Source: Psococerastis gibbosa (lineage: Eukaryota > Arthropoda > Insecta > Psocodea > Psocidae). Taken from it: a DNA stretch of 64,000 nt. Positions within the stretch are counted from its first letter, which is position 1; each line of letters opens with the position of its first letter. Under the pieces are notes generated by a model. It did no database searches and had not been told where the DNA came from. It saw only the letters and a program-made list of their open reading frames with translations. The stretch spans positions 22,033,419 to 22,097,418 of the forward strand of contig OZ020486.1 in the NCBI GenBank assembly GCA_963971405.1, read 5' to 3'. Both the position numbers and the translations under genes were made by a program. This document shows, piece by piece, positions 11,618 to 22,035 of the stretch.

Positions 11618-12008
11618 GGTGGGGTTTCCACCGACCGACTAGGGCTAAATACAAATACGGTGACGTGGTAACAGTCATTCAAGACTTAGACGGGGTTTCC
11701 ACCGACTACGCATTGCAGAATGCAAATGACACTTACGGAAATGTTTGTTTCTCTTTTTATAGAAATCTATAAAAATGTTTGTAATTAACATATCCCATGA
11801 CGCCATTTTTTTTAGTTAGTTTGTTTGTGATTTTACTCTATAATCATTCATCAATTTTAACTATGGCATAGAGTAAAACAAAAATTTCCGTCAATGCCAT
11901 TTGCATTCTGCAATGCGAGGTCGGTGGAAACCCGGCCTAAGTCTTGAATGTCTGCTACCACGTCACCGTATTTGTATTTAGCCCTAGCCGGTCGGTGGAA
12001 ACCCCGCC
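11618..12008. mobile_element. Harbinger-like MITE, long form (391 bp)
   Basis: Starts GGTGGGGTTTCCACCGACC and ends with the inverse, ACCCCGCC, with TAT on both sides. The arms and centre are as in the 5542 and 11146 copies. The internal GACGTGGTAACAG has one change relative to the usual module. Confidence 0.8.
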
Positions 12009-12198
12009 TATTCAGATATTACCTAAGCTTGCTCAGCCCTCTAAAAGTTGAGCATAACAGCATAAGCCCACTGTCGTAGATGAAGCCGATGAAGGGACCG
12101 CAACTTGCAATTTTGGGCGTTTGCAGTATTGATGGTGGTGAGGAGTTTCCCATTTGGCCCTCTCTCTATATTATATTAATTCACTAAGTCCGTCTGTC

Positions 12199-12470
12199 CA
12201 GAGGCGTAAAGTTCGAGAATGATGGCGGGGGCAAAACTAAGTAGACCTTATGACGTCATCAGGCAGGATAAGGGAAAATTGAAAATATAAGAGCAAAATA
12301 GTGGGGTTTTACGCATTTTAATAGTCGTAAAGTATAGCTGTCGATAAAAAAAGGAATGCTTACATTCATGTTGCTGCAAAGGAGAAAATGAAGTATGAAC
12401 CACGTCTTACATTACTCGAGGCTGGAGGGGCAAGTTGGACCGTACCCCCCCCCCCAATTTTACGCCCCTG
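12199..12470. mobile_element. hAT-like non-autonomous element, perfect 8-bp duplication
   Basis: Terminal repeats CAGAGGCGTAAA and TTTACGCCCCTG are bounded by identical octamers cgtctgtc on both sides. A poly-C tract sits just inside the right end. No coding capacity. Confidence 0.8.
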
Positions 12471-12734
12471 CGTCTGTCTGTCCCTGAATACACCTGCCAA
12501 TCCATAAAAATATTGTATTCTGCCATGACAATCCATTGTATGAGTAGTTTACAGCGCCCTTATATACCAGGCTCCATTTCCATTTTAAGTTGAATTGTTC
12601 CATGCTAAATAATAGTCCTTGGGTTAAATTTCTACTGCCACGATTTTTCCTATCCTAAAGTATTGGATTGATCGATGGGACAAATGCATAGCCTAATAAA
12701 AGGCAGACAACAATAAATAAATAAATTTGACTTT

Positions 12735-12935
12735 TTTTGTTCTATTACTAAGTCAAGTCAGTTAGGGGCTAGGGCTGCAAAGCCCTCTCTTGCACTCAAC
12801 TAGGAAGACCCGGGACCGCCTGCTATACATGCCCTCCGAAGCATAGCCAGAAAATGTAGCAAGTGTAGGACTCGAACCAACAACCTTTCGGGGGAAAGTC
12901 AGAGTCTGTACCACCACTCTACATGTCCTGACAAT
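12735..12935 (-). repeat. SINE family A
   Basis: A reverse copy retaining the tail (AAGTCAATATTTATT-like end with TTTTTTGTTCTATTACTAAG), the body and the tRNA-like head with the B box (GGTTCGAGTCC in the minus sense). Nearly full length. Confidence 0.75.
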
Positions 12936-13218
12936 ATAATCCTACTCAATAATAATGGCATATGATACAATGTAATGGAAAAGTTTCTCAGACAAATATT
13001 TAGTCATGTTTCATGAAAATTTAGTTTTTAATTAAGTTTTTTTAAAGTAATTTAGTTAATTTTTGCCCAGATTGAAATTACCGAGGAGGAAGCGGCCTAG
13101 TGGGTTTTGTTTACATTTACAACAACAAATATAGGCTACCTACTGCATGGGAATTTTTTAGCCATTTTAAAAAAAAACTTATTTTAATTTGTTTTTGACC
13201 GTTTTCTGGGGGTACAAT

Positions 13219-13401
13219 CAAAGCCGTAGCCAAGGGGGGTTCATGGGCCATGGGGGTTCAGACCCCCTTCCCCCCGAAATGAAATAGCTTGATACTAGAC
13301 AGAATCGGATTTTGAGAGGAAAAATAAAAACCACTATGTAATATCCAATGAAATTTCTGAACACCCCCCCCCCCAGAATAAAAGTCCTGGCTACGGCCTT
13401 G
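13219..13401. mobile_element. hAT-like element, CAAGGCCGTAGCCA family
   Basis: Ends CAAAGCCGTAGCCAAGG and CCTGGCTACGGCCTTG; flanks ggtacaat and ggtataat (7 of 8 identical). Poly-G/poly-C runs lie just inside each end, followed by an arm containing TAGACAGAATCGGATTTTGA. The same family occurs at 17487 and 21009. Confidence 0.8.
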
Positions 13402-13599
13402 GGTATAATCCTTAAGATTCATGTCCAAAACAGAAAAAGTACTCCCGAGGAATGGATTTTATGAACCTACATGCCAAATTTCCTCAAAATACGTCAAATA
13501 GTTTGGCCACACAACACCACACGGGCAGACAGATAGACAAACAGACGGACAGACATTTCTTGGAAACCATTTTTTTCTGAAAATCCTGTTGAAATCTCT

Positions 13600-14310
13600 A
13601 AACCAAACATTTTGACCATCACAGAATCCATATAATAACGTAGGCTAAAATAGGAATGCAATACAAATCGATAAATTCTGTTAAAATGCAATTTCTGTGG
13701 AATGGACAACTTTTGGTTAGGAAAATGCTTGAGCCAACCAATCAAAACCTTGTGTTGACGTCATTTCTCAATGTATTCCTATACTATACACAAGTTCTCT
13801 ATTCACTTTTGTTGGAGGGGTAGACACTACTTACCTTATGTTTTCCATTGCTAATCGTAATCCCAACTCAAGTTTTTACTGTTAGTGGGTGCCTACAGAA
13901 ACCCATATACGGTACACTCGGATAGTGTCATCAAGAGAGAGAGTAACCGTAATGGTATAGATTAATATTCACAAGGAATCGTCCAACGAATTTAATGCAC
14001 TAATAATGACTGTGGCTGGTCGGAATGGCGGTATACACACACTGAAGGCTTGTGAGCTATATTACGATGGACCTAAAGGTACCGGCTCTACAAGTGGAGT
14101 GCAAGTAGTATTTTTCAGGTGCCATGGCTCAGATAAATAGGTTAATGGCCCCGCGGGTATCGTTGCATAATCAGGTCCCAAAAATCCAGGACGGAATTCT
14201 TGCTAATTTTTTCCTCTAAATATATTGTAAGGTAATTTGCTTGGTTGGGTTATTATAACTATTATTATCGATGGGCTTATTATAAAGGTAGGCCTATTTG
14301 TAGTGGGGTC
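13600..14310. other. No gene recognised
   Basis: The left edge (about 13430-13600) contains an inverted relative of the (GTCT)n repeat. The rest is unassigned. Confidence 0.4.
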
Positions 14311-14319
14311 CATTGAACC

Positions 14320-14499
14320 CAGGGACGGAACCTTGGGGGGCGGTGGGGGCGGTCGCCCCCCCCCCTCCCCAACAGAAATAGCTTTATACTAGATAGAATG
14401 GGCTTTTGAAGGAAATTAAAAAAAATTATAAAAGAATCGCGATATTTTTCAGGCCACCGCACCCCCCCCCCCCGAAAACTTTTTCTGAAACCGTCCCTG
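14320..14499. mobile_element. hAT-like element, CAGGGACGG family
   Basis: Ends CAGGGACGGAACC and GAAACCGTCCCTG; flanks attgaacc and atttaacc (7 of 8). Both arms have G- or C-tracts beside GGCGGT or its inverse. The middle resembles, but is distinct from, the CAAGGCCGTAGCCA family. Confidence 0.75.
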
Positions 14500-14911
14500 A
14501 TTTAACCTTCCCTTACCCATAGTTTTTCGGACATATTGTTTCCGAATGAATCTCAGACCATTGGCTAACAGGCTCACTCCTCGACCCATACCGCCTGCAA
14601 GTGCCAATGGGCAAGGCAAGCTCAGACATGTTTATCAATATTGACACTGTCATAAATGTGTTAACTCACTTTAAGTAGGTTTGTATACAAGTCTTGCTTA
14701 AGGTAAGGTTTAATGTTTAAAGTTCCTTATTCCAATGCAATGGTCGGTTTCAAGGCCGTATGCAAGAGGGGCTTATTGAGCTGCAGCTCCCCCCCCCCCC
14801 CCGAAATAAAATGTTGAGAATTAAATAAATCTAGTTCGGTAACATGAATATGTCTTCCTCTATAAATTACTGCTGTAAAAATCGTAAATTTTTTTACCCA
14901 AATAGTTGTTT

Positions 14912-15073
14912 GGTGCCGGACGTCCAAAGGAAAAAAATCGTAATATATTTCAAAATAACCTAAAATAAAATGCATTCTAATAACAAGCATTACAACAGCA
15001 TTTTGACCTGAGGAAGGGGCCGCGGTATCCGAAAATGCCAAGGTCGATTTCCAGTCCCAGTCCGCCACTGCCC
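14912..15073. mobile_element. Truncated hAT-like copy (same family as 651-1080)
   Basis: Shares CCGGACGTCCAAAGGAAAAA, ATAACAAGCATTACAACAGC and the right end CCAGTCCGCCACTG with the 651-1080 element, but lacks its left end. It shows the uninterrupted form of the site where the MITE sits in the other copy. Confidence 0.65.
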
Positions 15074-15126
15074 GGCCCCCCCCCCCTCTTTGGGTCAAAT
15101 GCAATATTATTTCTACACAATCAGTC

Positions 15127-15312
15127 GGCACATGTAGTGTAGTGGTACGGACTCTGACTTTCAAACGAAAGGTTGTTGGTTCGAGTCCCACACTAGCTAC
15201 ATTTTCTGGCCATGCTTTGGAGGGCATGGAGGCGGTCTCGGGCCTTCCTAGTTGAGTGTAAGAGAGGGCTTTATAGCCCTAACTCCGCTAGGTTGGCTTA
15301 GTAATAGAAACA
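15127..15312 (+). repeat. SINE family A
   Basis: The tRNA-like head has TGTAGTGTAGTGGTACGGAC and the perfect B box GGTTCGAGTCC; the body and tail match the family, ending near GGCTTAGTAATAGAAACA. Confidence 0.8.
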
Positions 15313-15769
15313 ATAAAAATTCCTTATATTTTATCTAAACCGTCGTAATGATAGCATTACGATTTAGTCCGCATACCCGCAAAATATTATCTGCCTGTAT
15401 CCGCACCAAAGCTAAATCCGCCAAATATATTGGAGTTTGATATGCCTATGCCATCATATACCTTATATACGACTACGAGTAACACCATAACCTTTGAAGA
15501 ATACACTAGATACAATTGAGTCCTCAAGAAAACAATTTACACTAGATAGAATCACAGTCGCCCCAGCTACCCCCGAAAAAAAAATCGTTCAGTTTAAATT
15601 CATTTTTAATTTACAAGTTATGGATTTTAACTCTTTAAATAATAAAGAAACTTTAAACTGATGATCGTCAATCTAAAATAGAAGAAGCATTTAAAGAAGA
15701 ATAAACTGAGGTCTATTGAGGATTGCGCGCCATTTGGAACAATTTATAAGTCTTGATTTTCCTATTTAC

Positions 15770-15880
15770 GAGTAAATAAATAAATATTGACTTTTTCCAT
15801 TACAAAGCCAACCTAGCGGAGTTAGGGCAAGAAAGCCCTCTCTTACACTCATCTAGGAAGGCCCGGGACCGCTTGCTTTG
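15770..15880 (-). repeat. SINE family A, 3' part
   Basis: Minus-strand tail and body only (CCAACCTAGCGGAGTTAGGG, CTAGGAAGGCCCGGGACCGC). The tRNA head is missing. Confidence 0.65.
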
Positions 15881-16600
15881 ACGGAATTGAAATAATTTCA
15901 CTCTGGTGGAATAGCGCAAGTAATGATCGCCAATCACTCGCTGTCACCACTTGTACGTCGCCGAACAATGTAGAGGAGACAATTCACGAGTGGCACTTTC
16001 TCGCAGGACCTTATGCATGTTCTGTGACGGACAAAATATGGAAAGTCCGCACTTAGGCATGAACTGAATCTATTCTATTCCAACCAACAATAGACCTAAA
16101 GGGCCACCCGTCAGGGCTTCCATTCAACGAGCCATACCAAAATATAATAGCAAGGAAGGCTCGTTAGCAGGTAAAATGTAGGGAGCCAAATGTGCAGGCA
16201 TTGAACTATATATATATACACTGGAAACACACCAGGAGCGCTAGGGATGTCGGCAACGGACAAAACCTGATATCTTGGATATTATGGCAGAAGCGTTCAA
16301 TGCCATATACACTTACGTGTAAATTTGATGTTTTTCAATAAATTTTTTAATACGATTTATTGACATTTTCTGCTTTTGTAATATTTATTTATTTATTATA
16401 GAACAATATTCTATGGTCACACACCGGCATTTATGAAGATTTATTAATATTTAGCTAGGAATATGTTACTAAGAAAAATTGTCAAGCAGCAATTTAACAA
16501 AATATAGCCAAACTATTTAGTCCAATCTAACCATGTTCGTCTATTTAATTGCATTGGGACTAAATTTGAAGTGCTCAACTTCCTAAATTTAGGCTCTTAC
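15880..16600. other. No gene recognised
   Basis: Unassigned sequence without a convincing frame or repeat match. Confidence 0.5.
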
Positions 16601-16606
16601 CTATAC

Positions 16607-17057
16607 CAGGAGTAGATCCAGCTCATTGGGGGGGGGGGGGAATTTGGCTCAAAATATAATAAACATATGTAGTATCCTTTACATCATAACGTAATAAGTT
16701 AGGCAACTTACAACAGGCTAGCTTATAAGATTTTAGGGGCAGCTCCCCCCCTTCATCTGTCCTTGACTACACTTCAACTAGAATAAGCAGAATATAAAAA
16801 TAATAAGTAGTCACTCTGGCTAGACCCCATGGACGGATACAGGGAGGCAGGTTCCCCCCTGGATCCACCCCATGGACGGAGACAGGAGACAGGGGGGTGG
16901 ATATCCCCCCCCCCCCCCAAAAAATCAGTAAATCTATTTTTTAAGTTAAGTTAATTTTTTTTTTATAACGCTCTGATTTAATCGATACTACATAGGTTTT
17001 TCCTATTTTGACCCACAGCTACCCCCCCCCCCCCATGGTGAGCTGGATCCGTCCCTG
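16607..17057. mobile_element. Nested cluster of hAT-like poly-G/poly-C elements
   Basis: Several CAGGGACGGA/GATCCAGC-type ends and four long G- or C-tracts fall within 450 bp. CCCCATGGACGGA is repeated at about 16828 and 16870. The outer ends (CAGGAGTAGATCCAGC and GCTGGATCCGTCCCTG) pair, but their flanks do not match, so the order of insertion is unclear. Confidence 0.5.
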
Positions 17058-17486
17058 ATCCACCAACACCGGCATTCGAATTTTTAAATCTCATAGCCTA
17101 CTTATTATGCTCACACGATGTGAATATTCTGTGTGCTATCATCGATGAAAAAATATTGCAGCGTAGTAGGCCAATGCTGTTCATTTAGGGATGTCAATAT
17201 CAATAAGCCTAATAATTTCTAGACATTTTGCAGTACGTGTGATTTGCAAGAAAGCCACGAAATTCGCCCAAATGGGAAATAAAAACACCTTTTTCCTCTG
17301 CAAATTTGCCTTATAGTGTTTCGCTATTTTTATTCACTATCAAAACTTAGGTTCTGCAGGACTAGGCCTACTTAGGCTGCTGGAAGTATCAGCTTCCTAA
17401 AATAATTTTAAACTTGACTAATTAAACAATGCCTTGAGGTTGAAACAATAATAATAATAATTAGTATTAAAATTATACAGGACAAT

Positions 17487-17804
17487 CAAGGCCGTAGCCA
17501 GGATTTTTTTTGGAGGGGGGGGGGTTAAAATTTCATTGGGTATTACATACTGGTTTTTCTGTTTCCTCTCAAAATCCGATTCTATCTAGTGTCAAGCCAT
17601 TTCATTTCGGAGCAGGGACGGTTTCAGAAAACGTTTTCGGGGGGGGGGGGGCGGTGGCCCAAAAAATATCGCGTTTCCCTTACTTGAGTAATAATTTCTC
17701 TTAATTTCCTTCAAAAGTCCATTCTAACTAGAATAATGCTATTTCTCTCGAGGGGGGGGGGGGCGATCGCCCCTCCCCAAGGATCCCCCTTGACTACGGC
17801 CTTG
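17487..17804. mobile_element. Chimeric hAT-like element
   Basis: The ends are CAAGGCCGTAGCCAGG and CTACGGCCTTG with flanks aggacaat and aggataat (7 of 8). After the left arm the sequence switches at a poly-G tract into CAGGGACGGTTTCAG, the end of the 14320 family, before returning to the outer right end. Confidence 0.7.
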
Positions 17805-18192
17805 AGGATAATTGAAAGTGTGCAATTTGTTAACATAATGATTAAGAAAACTGAAATAAACCCATAAATGTTGCCTCAACTAATGACCAAACCATGCGAA
17901 CACTTACTTGTGAAAAGTAATATTTTCCCCCGTTTCTCGACATATCTTGAACCTATTAGTGCATTTATAAGCAGAGCAAGATATGACCATTATGTCAAAC
18001 CAAAGAAAAACTCAATAAATGGGTAAATAGATTAAATAACAGGCAATGAAATACGTCCAAATCGCATTGAAGGCAATGGAGTCAACCACTTCTTGCCATA
18101 ATAACCCTTTTTGTCACGTGACCAAAAGTGAAGATATTTGTTCAGCGTGGGCTAGGTGCCGTGGTAGCAATCCATGTATTTGGTCTTTCCTT

Positions 18193-18443
18193 CAGTGGCG
18201 GCGCTACCCCCCCCCCCCCCCCCGAAAGTTTCTCCGGCTCCCCCTGGGCCCCCACTTTTGAGATATTTTACATGTTATATATAGGTAGCAGAATTTTTTT
18301 AATTAAAAAACGTCAGAATTAAAACTGGTTACAAGGACTACAAGTTACTTACTTTTATTATACCTACTCCCAGTGAAAAATATTTTGTTTTGCCCCCCAG
18401 TGCCCCCCCCCCCCCCGCCTTAAAATTTCTAGCACCACCACTG
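18193..18443. mobile_element. hAT-like non-autonomous element
   Basis: Ends CAGTGGCGGCGCTA and TAGCACCACCACTG; flanks ctttcctt and ctttccat (7 of 8). Poly-C runs of about 15 occur near both ends. Confidence 0.75.
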
Positions 18444-18444
18444 C

Positions 18445-20440
18445 TTTCCATTGAGAAATACCTTTTCCTCTTCTTCTAATGCCTCTTCTTCTATCGAATA
18501 TGTCGAATATGACGACAATTATGGCGATTGTAGTCATTATCCGAAATGCTCATCTTATCAATCACGTCACCGCACAGCCTTCTCTTCTTACATTTCTTAA
18601 AGAGGGGCACGATTTTCATATTCAGTTAAAGCACGCATAGTTTGAATTTTGCAGGATTTGGCTGATACGTATCGCAATGAGATCGGGCCTATGGAAGCAA
18701 AATTGAACTAAGTAAATTATGCAGTATGGTAATTCTCTGATAACTTATTGACTCGTGAGACGTTCGAGATGTAAATGAAATTGCATGAAACCATTATGAT
18801 TTTAAAGAAATAGGCCCAGTCTTCTAATAACTTCATGAACACAGTATTACTAGTATAAATACGAATATATTATCATAATAAAATTAGAAGGCTTGACCTA
18901 TTTCTTTGCAACCATGATGGTTTTACACAATCGTTTCATTTATCTGTCTGTGGGACTGCATGGGAACAAAATGGACTATCCTTCGTCCAATGATAACAAA
19001 ATAGAATAGATGGCTCCTAACCATAAGCGAAGTATGGCCGATAGCAGTGAAACGTAGGGGGAAATGACAAAGGTATAGTCAGTCAAACGAAATGTGACCC
19101 AAGTTGCAGGGTTACATCATAGAAAGTAAATAGGAAAGCAAAAAGAAGGTGTTGGAAAATGAAAAACAAATTAACAATAAAACAGGCAGGGCTGACAACA
19201 GAATCGCAGGCGAAGACATTCTAATTAGTTGATTTTGAGTCCCTGGCGATCATACTAGCTTGATTTTCACTATGCTTGGCTTATGGCGAGTACCTCCCAC
19301 TCAATCACGGTCACAACAGCTAATGAATCAATCGTTGATTGACTGAGCTGCGGACGCCCATCTTACCACCTGCCCTTGTCACCCCTATCCACCTTCCCCT
19401 GGCTATATACATAGACTCGGATCGTTATTACTACATTTGCATATGAAGTCTGCATAGCTTGTATGACAATTTTTTGGGTAGCTACGCCCTACGTCCCTTT
19501 TGTCCATGGGAGAAGAAAAACTCCCCAAGGGCAGATGAACTGGATTCTGGCAACAGTTGACGGTCAGCGGCATAGGATGCAGCAAGCAAGAGGAATCTAC
19601 CGCAGTAAAGGTGCAAGTGACAAGAAATTGCGAAGATTTGACCTAATATGCATAATCACTGCGAAGGGTTGCTGCCGGCCAGCCGTGGTTTGGCGGTGAC
19701 TTGAAGAAGAAGAAAACGTGTTACAAATAAACTGTACGTTATTAGTATTTCAAATTATCATAGCCAAGAAATCTTTGCTTGTGCATGTCAATAAAATAAC
19801 AAAACGCGTGGGAAATCAGAATAATTCGTAAGAACCATTTTCAACAAGATCACACCGTATAATGTGTTACAATATACGCTAGTCTATTGTAAGCAATGTT
19901 GTTTGGAACATAATGATAATATCAATGTTTTGCTTGGTAAGGTAAGGTTACAAGGTTACAAGGTAAGCCAAGAAAACGGCTTGTCAAACCACTATGTCAG
20001 GGCCATTTCCGGTGGTCCTCCAAAGTCAATGACTCAAATGGTTAAAAACTGGATGATAGTCTTTTGTTTCAAGGTTTCAATCCGGTCTTGTGCTATAGGC
20101 CAATGAAACGATGACAGCGCAAAACAGTTTGGAGCGTCCCTTGGGTTTTAAGCGCTCATTGCTTTGGAACCCGACGATATACGGAAGGACATCAAAAGGA
20201 CAAAAAATTGCAACTTAAGGGAAGCAGCCTAATCCATCCATCCATAGGCCATAATAATTTTTGCATATTTAGCCATTGCCAAATTAACACCGGTATCTAC
20301 ACACACCAAGCCAATGATTCCGACCTACAGTTTCAAAACTATGCAACCAAGTTCTCAGGCAATGCCAAAAATGATCACAATAGTACAGAGAACAACAGGG
20401 TCCTGTAGGCCCTAACCGTGGCCTGGGACTTTGCCATCTA
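18445..20440. other. No gene recognised
   Basis: Around 19463-19710 a plus-strand frame ends just before a GAAGAAGAAGAAAA tail, like the tails of LINE 3' ends at 39446 and 44577, but its protein is not one I can place. No other assignment. Confidence 0.35.
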
Positions 20441-20442
20441 GC

Positions 20443-20573
20443 GTCACCTTTTCGCGTACAAATAATTTAATGAACGTATCTGATTAACCTCTTCAATAGC
20501 CTCACTAAGTAACCTAATAGGTACTTCATTGGTACTTGTGTCGAGTTACGACACGTCTCCGTTCGCAAGGTGT
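20443..20573 (-). repeat. SINE family C, 3' part
   Basis: Minus-strand match to the GAGGCTATTGAAGAGGTTAA tail and the GAGACGTGTCGTAACTCG body of the family. It is followed immediately by a truncated CAATGGCGGATCCA hAT-like end at 20577. Confidence 0.6.
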
Positions 20574-20576
20574 GCA

Positions 20577-20640
20577 ATGGCGGATCCATAGGGGGTCAGG
20601 GGATCATGACCGCACTCATTTAGGAGGGGGGGCCTACTAT
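20577..20640. mobile_element. Truncated hAT-like end
   Basis: CAATGGCGGATCCA with an adjoining G-tract and GGGGATCATGACC resembles the left arm of the element at 6453. No right end was found. Confidence 0.4.
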
Positions 20641-20777
20641 GTCTACCCATCTATGTCTAGGCCTACTAATTAACCACTAACACAAACACCACACTTAATT
20701 CACACACATGAAGAGGTTTTTTTGCCTTCGGGCCTTCTCTTCCTTGTTCTGTGCACACTTTACATTATGGGTTAATT

Positions 20778-20856
20778 GTAAGAGTGGGCCGAAAGGCCCA
20801 AAATTCACCCATATGGCAAATAAAGACAATTTTCTTTCTTTCTTTCTTTCTTTATT
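20778..20856 (+). repeat. Retroposon tail with (CTTT)n
   Basis: AGAGTGGGCCGAAAGGCCCA followed by ATAAAGACAATTTTCTTTC and a CTTT microsatellite. The same tail is at 62548-62612 and, degenerate, near 6325, 9508 and 17250. It looks like the 3' end of a LINE or SINE. Confidence 0.5.
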
Positions 20857-20867
20857 CTTTAAAAAAA

Positions 20868-21235
20868 GGTTTAATCGCGTACAAACAATTTAATGAATTT
20901 ATTCGGTTAACCTCTTCAATCGCCTCACTAAGTCACCTAATAGGTACTTGTGTCGAGTTGCGACACGTCTCCGACCGCAAGGTGTGTAGATACTCGCACA
21001 AGTACAAGCAACGCCGTAGCCAGGATTTTTTTTTTTTTGGGGGGGGGGGGGTTTAGAAATTTCATTGGGTATTACATAGTGGCTTTTATTTTTCCTCTCA
21101 AAATCCGATTCTATTTAGTGTCAAGCCATTTCATTTCGGGGGGGGGGGGGGGTTGAACCCCCATGAACCCCCCTTGGCTACGGCCTTGAGTACAAGCACG
21201 CTACCTACCACCCGGCCACCGAAGTTGCTAAGTTT
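20868..21235 (-). repeat. SINE family C interrupted by a hAT-like element
   Basis: The minus-strand SINE runs from about 21235 (tRNA-like TGGCCGGGTGGTAGGTAG head) through GAGACGTGTCGCAACTCG to the tail near 20870. It is split at 21009-21188 by a hAT-like element with a perfect 8-bp duplication. Confidence 0.75.
21009..21188. mobile_element. hAT-like element inside SINE C
   Basis: Ends CAACGCCGTAGCCAGG and CCTTGGCTACGGCCTTG; identical flanks agtacaag on both sides. The interior has two poly-G tracts and the TTTCATTGGGTATTACATAG arm shared with 13219 and 17487. Confidence 0.85.
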
Positions 21236-21347
21236 GCCTATTAAGAAAAGGGTCTAAATGCCTTTGGGCAGACCCTTTAGCCTTCCCTTCAGATTATTCG
21301 GGAGGTGGCACTGGTACTCGACACCTGCAGGTTCGCTTCCTGATACT

Positions 21348-21634
21348 CAGGCGCGGATCTACGGGGGGGGCTAAGGGGCTATAGCCCCCCCCCCCCCCAT
21401 TAGGGTCCTCAAAATGGGTAAAACCCCACTATTTCAGTCCTATTTTTCACAAACTTTCTCCCGGGGGAGACCCCCGGGTCCCCCCCCCCTGCGCTCGATT
21501 GTATTAATGACCTATAATATAGAACCCTTATTGCTCTAAAAATGCGTAAAACCCCAATATTTTAGCCCTATTTAAAAAAAAATCTAATTTAATCTTAGCC
21601 CCCCCCCCCTAGTCTCATTCTAGATCCGCGCCTG
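21348..21634. mobile_element. hAT-like element with perfect 8-bp duplication
   Basis: Ends CAGGCGCGGATCTA and TAGATCCGCGCCTG, with ctgatact repeated exactly on both sides. Inside are poly-C tracts and a repeated TAAAACCCCACTATTT-like segment. Confidence 0.85.
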
Positions 21635-22035
21635 CTGATACTAGGTGTAGACTAAACGATGCATGTAGCGTACTATCAGCATTGGCTCGCAACACAGGTG
21701 AATACATACCTACTGAAAAAAATCAATGGAAATTTTTTTTTTTTAATCTTTATAATAAGAGAAAAATAAGTTAACATAAGCTATCATAAATCATTCGCGA
21801 AAAGCAAACTTGTCTAGTTGAAGGATATATGTACTATGATCATTATTATAAACATAGCTTCTTAACTTGAGAGGAACCAATATTACTAAATATATAGAAG
21901 GAGGCAGGTAGACTGAACTGAAATCTGTCAAGATGTCAAGAAAAATGTCCAGAAGATTAGTTCGGTTGTGGGCATGAGCCCTTCAGTCATCTAAAGTCTC
22001 ATCGCCTGCTGTTTTAAGATAGAGGCCTTTAAGTA

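Noticed and set aside
15127-15200. Possible tRNA gene with good A and B boxes.
   Set aside because: Repeated with a common non-tRNA body and tail; the anticodon arm is not convincing.
14727-15227. A 166-codon minus-strand frame.
   Set aside because: It runs through a SINE A, a truncated hAT-like element and poly-C tracts; the translation (poly-G/poly-P runs) is a by-product of repeats.
18046-18322. Overlapping plus-strand frames with proline runs.
   Set aside because: They read through the poly-C tract of the hAT-like element at 18193-18443.
19463-19699. A 78-codon frame before a GAAGAAG tail considered as a LINE ORF.
   Set aside because: The tail is suggestive, but the translation shows no RT or endonuclease motif.
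20751-21156. Frames of 68-101 codons ending in glycine runs.
   Set aside because: They span the retroposon tail, SINE C and the poly-G hAT-like element; no protein family is visible.
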